Source: JAAELZ01 sp965209105 (GTDB lineage Bacteria > Pseudomonadota > Gammaproteobacteria > Arenicellales > Poriferihabitantaceae). From it: a stretch of DNA of 64,000 nt. Below are positions 62,420-64,000 of this stretch, piece by piece. How positions within the stretch are numbered: position 1 is the stretch's first letter; the number at the start of each line of letters is the position of its first letter. The notes beneath the pieces were generated by a model, which searched no databases, had not been told where the DNA came from, and was given only the letters and a program-made list of their open reading frames with translations. Both the position numbers and the translations under genes were made by a program. The DNA lies in NCBI GenBank assembly GCA_965209105.1, contig CBDBQB010000034.1, positions 62,001 to 126,000 of the forward strand, in the 5' to 3' direction.

Positions 62420-64000
62420 ATGATAATGAAAACTCACCCTTCTCTACGCCTTGCTTTTAGCCTGATTTTTTCCTTTTTTAACTTACAAGTATCCGCGCAG
62501 GCCGAACTTCAAGCAGACCCCGATCTTCAAGTATTTGAAAATCAATTGAGCGAACACCCTTCGCCCTACCTCGCGCTGCATGGTAGCGATCCGGTGGCCT
62601 GGCAAGATTGGGGGCCGGAGGTACTAGAACGCGCCAAGCGCGAAAACAAGCTCATTCTGCTCTCTAGTGGATATTTTTCTTGCCACTGGTGTCACGTGAT
62701 GCAGCGTGAGAGTTACAAAAACGAAGCCGTGGCGACGATCTTAAATAGCGCATATATCCCCGTTAAAATTGATCGCGAACTTGAGCCCGCTTTGGATAAG
62801 CGTCTAATGGGATTCGCGCAATCCACCCTCAAGCGCGGGGGCTGGCCACTCAATGTTTTTATGTCCCCCGATGGCCTGCCCGTGTACGCTGTCCTTTACC
62901 AGCCACAAGCGCAATTTCTCGGTCTACTCAATCGTTTAACGGGCCTTTGGCAACAACAAAGTGAACGTATACGCTCGCTCGCCCTCGCTGAAAAAATTCC
63001 TGTCAGCTTCCCCGATACGCCACCGACACTTGAAACTGCGATGATTGGCGAATTACGCGATCTTGGAATCGAAAAAATCCTACAGCGCGCAGATGAGCTA
63101 GAAGGCGGTTTCGGCCAAAGTAATAAATTCCCATCGGTACCACAGCTAGATTTTCTACTCGAATCTCTGGCGAATGCTAAAGATAAAGCAGCGGTCACCG
63201 AGTTCCTTCAAACCACGCTGGATGCCATGGCAGATCAGGGCATGCGTGATCACCTGTCTGGCGGATTTTTCCGCTACGTCGTCGATCCAAGTTGGGAAAT
63301 ACCGCATTTTGAGAAAATGCTCTATGACAACGCCAACCTCGCCCATTTATACCTTAAAGCGGGCGAAAAGCTGAATACACCGAAGTACACCGCAGTCGCG
63401 CGTGACACCCTAGATTTTATGATCTCACACATGTCCAGCGACAATGGCGCACTGGTCGCATCATTTTCCGCGGTCGACGATAATGATATTGAAGGAGGTT
63501 ACTATCTTTGGCAAACCGAGCAGCTTAAAGCAGCCCTTAGCAGCGAAGAATATCGTGTGTTTTCTACGCGTTGGAACACCACTCGCCCCGCTGATTTAGA
63601 AGAAGGTAATCATTTACGCGATGCGAAACCGATTCAGGCGCTTGCAACGGAACTGGGGTTAGCACCAGCGGAAATTTCTAGCCTTTTGATAGCTGCCAGA
63701 GACAAGCTTTCGCTTATGCGTCAGCAGCGCGTGCTACCGACTGATGACAAACTGATCGCCGGATGGAATGCGCAGGCGCTTTCGGCCTTTTCTGTCGCCG
63801 TATCCACACTAGATGAGCCACTTTATCGCGCACAAGCACAGAAAATACGAAACTTTTTAGTCGACACATTATGGCAGGACGGTCGCCTAAGGCGCAGCCT
63901 TGCCAAAGGCAAATTGCTGGGCAGTGCTGCCATCGAAGACTATGCCTATGTTGCACAAGGCTTATATGACTGGGCGCAGTTGGCTGGCAATGAAGACGAT
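62420..64000 (+). CDS. DUF255 thioredoxin-like / YyaL-SPATA20 family protein (3' truncated)
   Basis: The frame stays open to the window edge (527 codons). A signal-like N terminus (SLRLAFSLIFSFFNLQVSA) precedes NQLSEHPSPYLALHGSDPVAWQDW and the DUF255 active-site motif CHWCHVM near residue 93, followed by VKIDRELEPALD and the RGGWPLNVF loop. A later alpha/alpha-toroid part includes GGFFRYVVDPSWEIPHFEKMLYDNA and GWNAQALSAF. The family is large and its biochemistry is unclear; the exported form here suggests a periplasmic redox role. An ATG at 62426 is an alternative start. Confidence 0.88.
   Translation, partial: MIMKTHPSLRLAFSLIFSFFNLQVSAQAELQADPDLQVFENQLSEHPSPYLALHGSDPVAWQDWGPEVLERAKRENKLILLSSGYFSCHWCHVMQRESYKNEAVATILNSAYIPVKIDRELEPALDKRLMGFAQSTLKRGGWPLNVFMSPDGLPVYAVLYQPQAQFLGLLNRLTGLWQQQSERIRSLALAEKIPVSFPDTPPTLETAMIGELRDLGIEKILQRADELEGGFGQSNKFPSVPQLDFLLESLANAKDKAAVTEFLQTTLDAMADQGMRDHLSGGFFRYVVDPSWEIPHFEKMLYDNANLAHLYLKAGEKLNTPKYTAVARDTLDFMISHMSSDNGALVASFSAVDDNDIEGGYYLWQTEQLKAALSSEEYRVFSTRWNTTRPADLEEGNHLRDAKPIQALATELGLAPAEISSLLIAARDKLSLMRQQRVLPTDDKLIAGWNAQALSAFSVAVSTLDEPLYRAQAQKIRNFLVDTLWQDGRLRRSLAKGKLLGSAAIEDYAYVAQGLYDWAQLAGNEDD

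Noticed and set aside
1..64000. CRISPR arrays, integrases or full insertion sequences
   Set aside because: No regularly spaced direct repeats beyond the two 182-bp units and short iterons were seen, and no cas, transposase or recombinase gene is present.

Overview
The window is a 64 kb stretch of a gammaproteobacterial chromosome. Markers for this are the ygfB-pepP-ubiH-ubiI cluster, smpB and ratA diverging next to a tmRNA whose tag reads ANDDNYALAA, the hisBHAFIE-tatABC order, a Zur-regulated znu locus with a canonical gammaproteobacterial Zur box, and fadI/fadJ-type beta-oxidation genes. Base composition is moderate. Many starts lack a Shine-Dalgarno sequence. I cannot name a genus; a marine or other environmental gammaproteobacterium is a reasonable guess.

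Layout. 1-7.5 kb: envelope or lipid-linked sugar genes (HAD-UbiA fusion cut by the window edge, a GT-C glycosyltransferase with an in-frame stop, a flippase-like/beta-propeller fusion, a methyltransferase and an extended SDR). 7.7-8.7 kb: an SDR and a small CPXCG protein. 9-17.6 kb: housekeeping genes (ygfB, pepP, ubiH, ubiI, Na+/H+ antiporter, fur, PfkB kinase, folE, xni). 17.6-20.7 kb: divergent zinc uptake locus znuA / zur-znuC-znuB around one Zur box. 20.9-22.5 kb: gshA. 22.5-23 kb: tRNA-Arg(CCT) followed by two nearly identical 182-bp units, each ending in a copy of the last 19 nt of the tRNA; this closely parallels the tyrT repeats of E. coli.

23.3-31.7 kb: a His/Arg-type amino-acid ABC operon, acs, a MATE exporter and a CDGSH protein. 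All are recognisable, and all are broken by single-base indels (at least twenty in total), several of them in homopolymers. Genes outside this block are intact apart from one nonsense codon at 1143, so either the sequence is unpolished here or the block is decaying. 30.6-33.7 kb: DoxX, CDGSH and pirin genes diverging from a LysR regulator. 33.7-41.8 kb: purEK, a glutaredoxin, a DsrE-like protein, and a fatty-acid activation and beta-oxidation set. 42-44.2 kb: poorly known genes.

44.5-51.4 kb: a type I restriction-modification operon hsdM-hsdS-fic-hsdR beside ssrA; a 17-bp copy of the ssrA 3' end lies between hsdR and ssrA. 52.2-57.1 kb: smpB, ratA, sixA, a DMT transporter and two lipoproteins with phospholipase signatures. 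57.2-62.4 kb: histidine biosynthesis running into tatABC. The window ends inside a DUF255 thioredoxin-like gene. Two families of small palindromic MITE-like elements are present: one with three copies (3.2, 30.3 and 54.1 kb) and one with a single copy with 33-bp inverted ends (53.2 kb).
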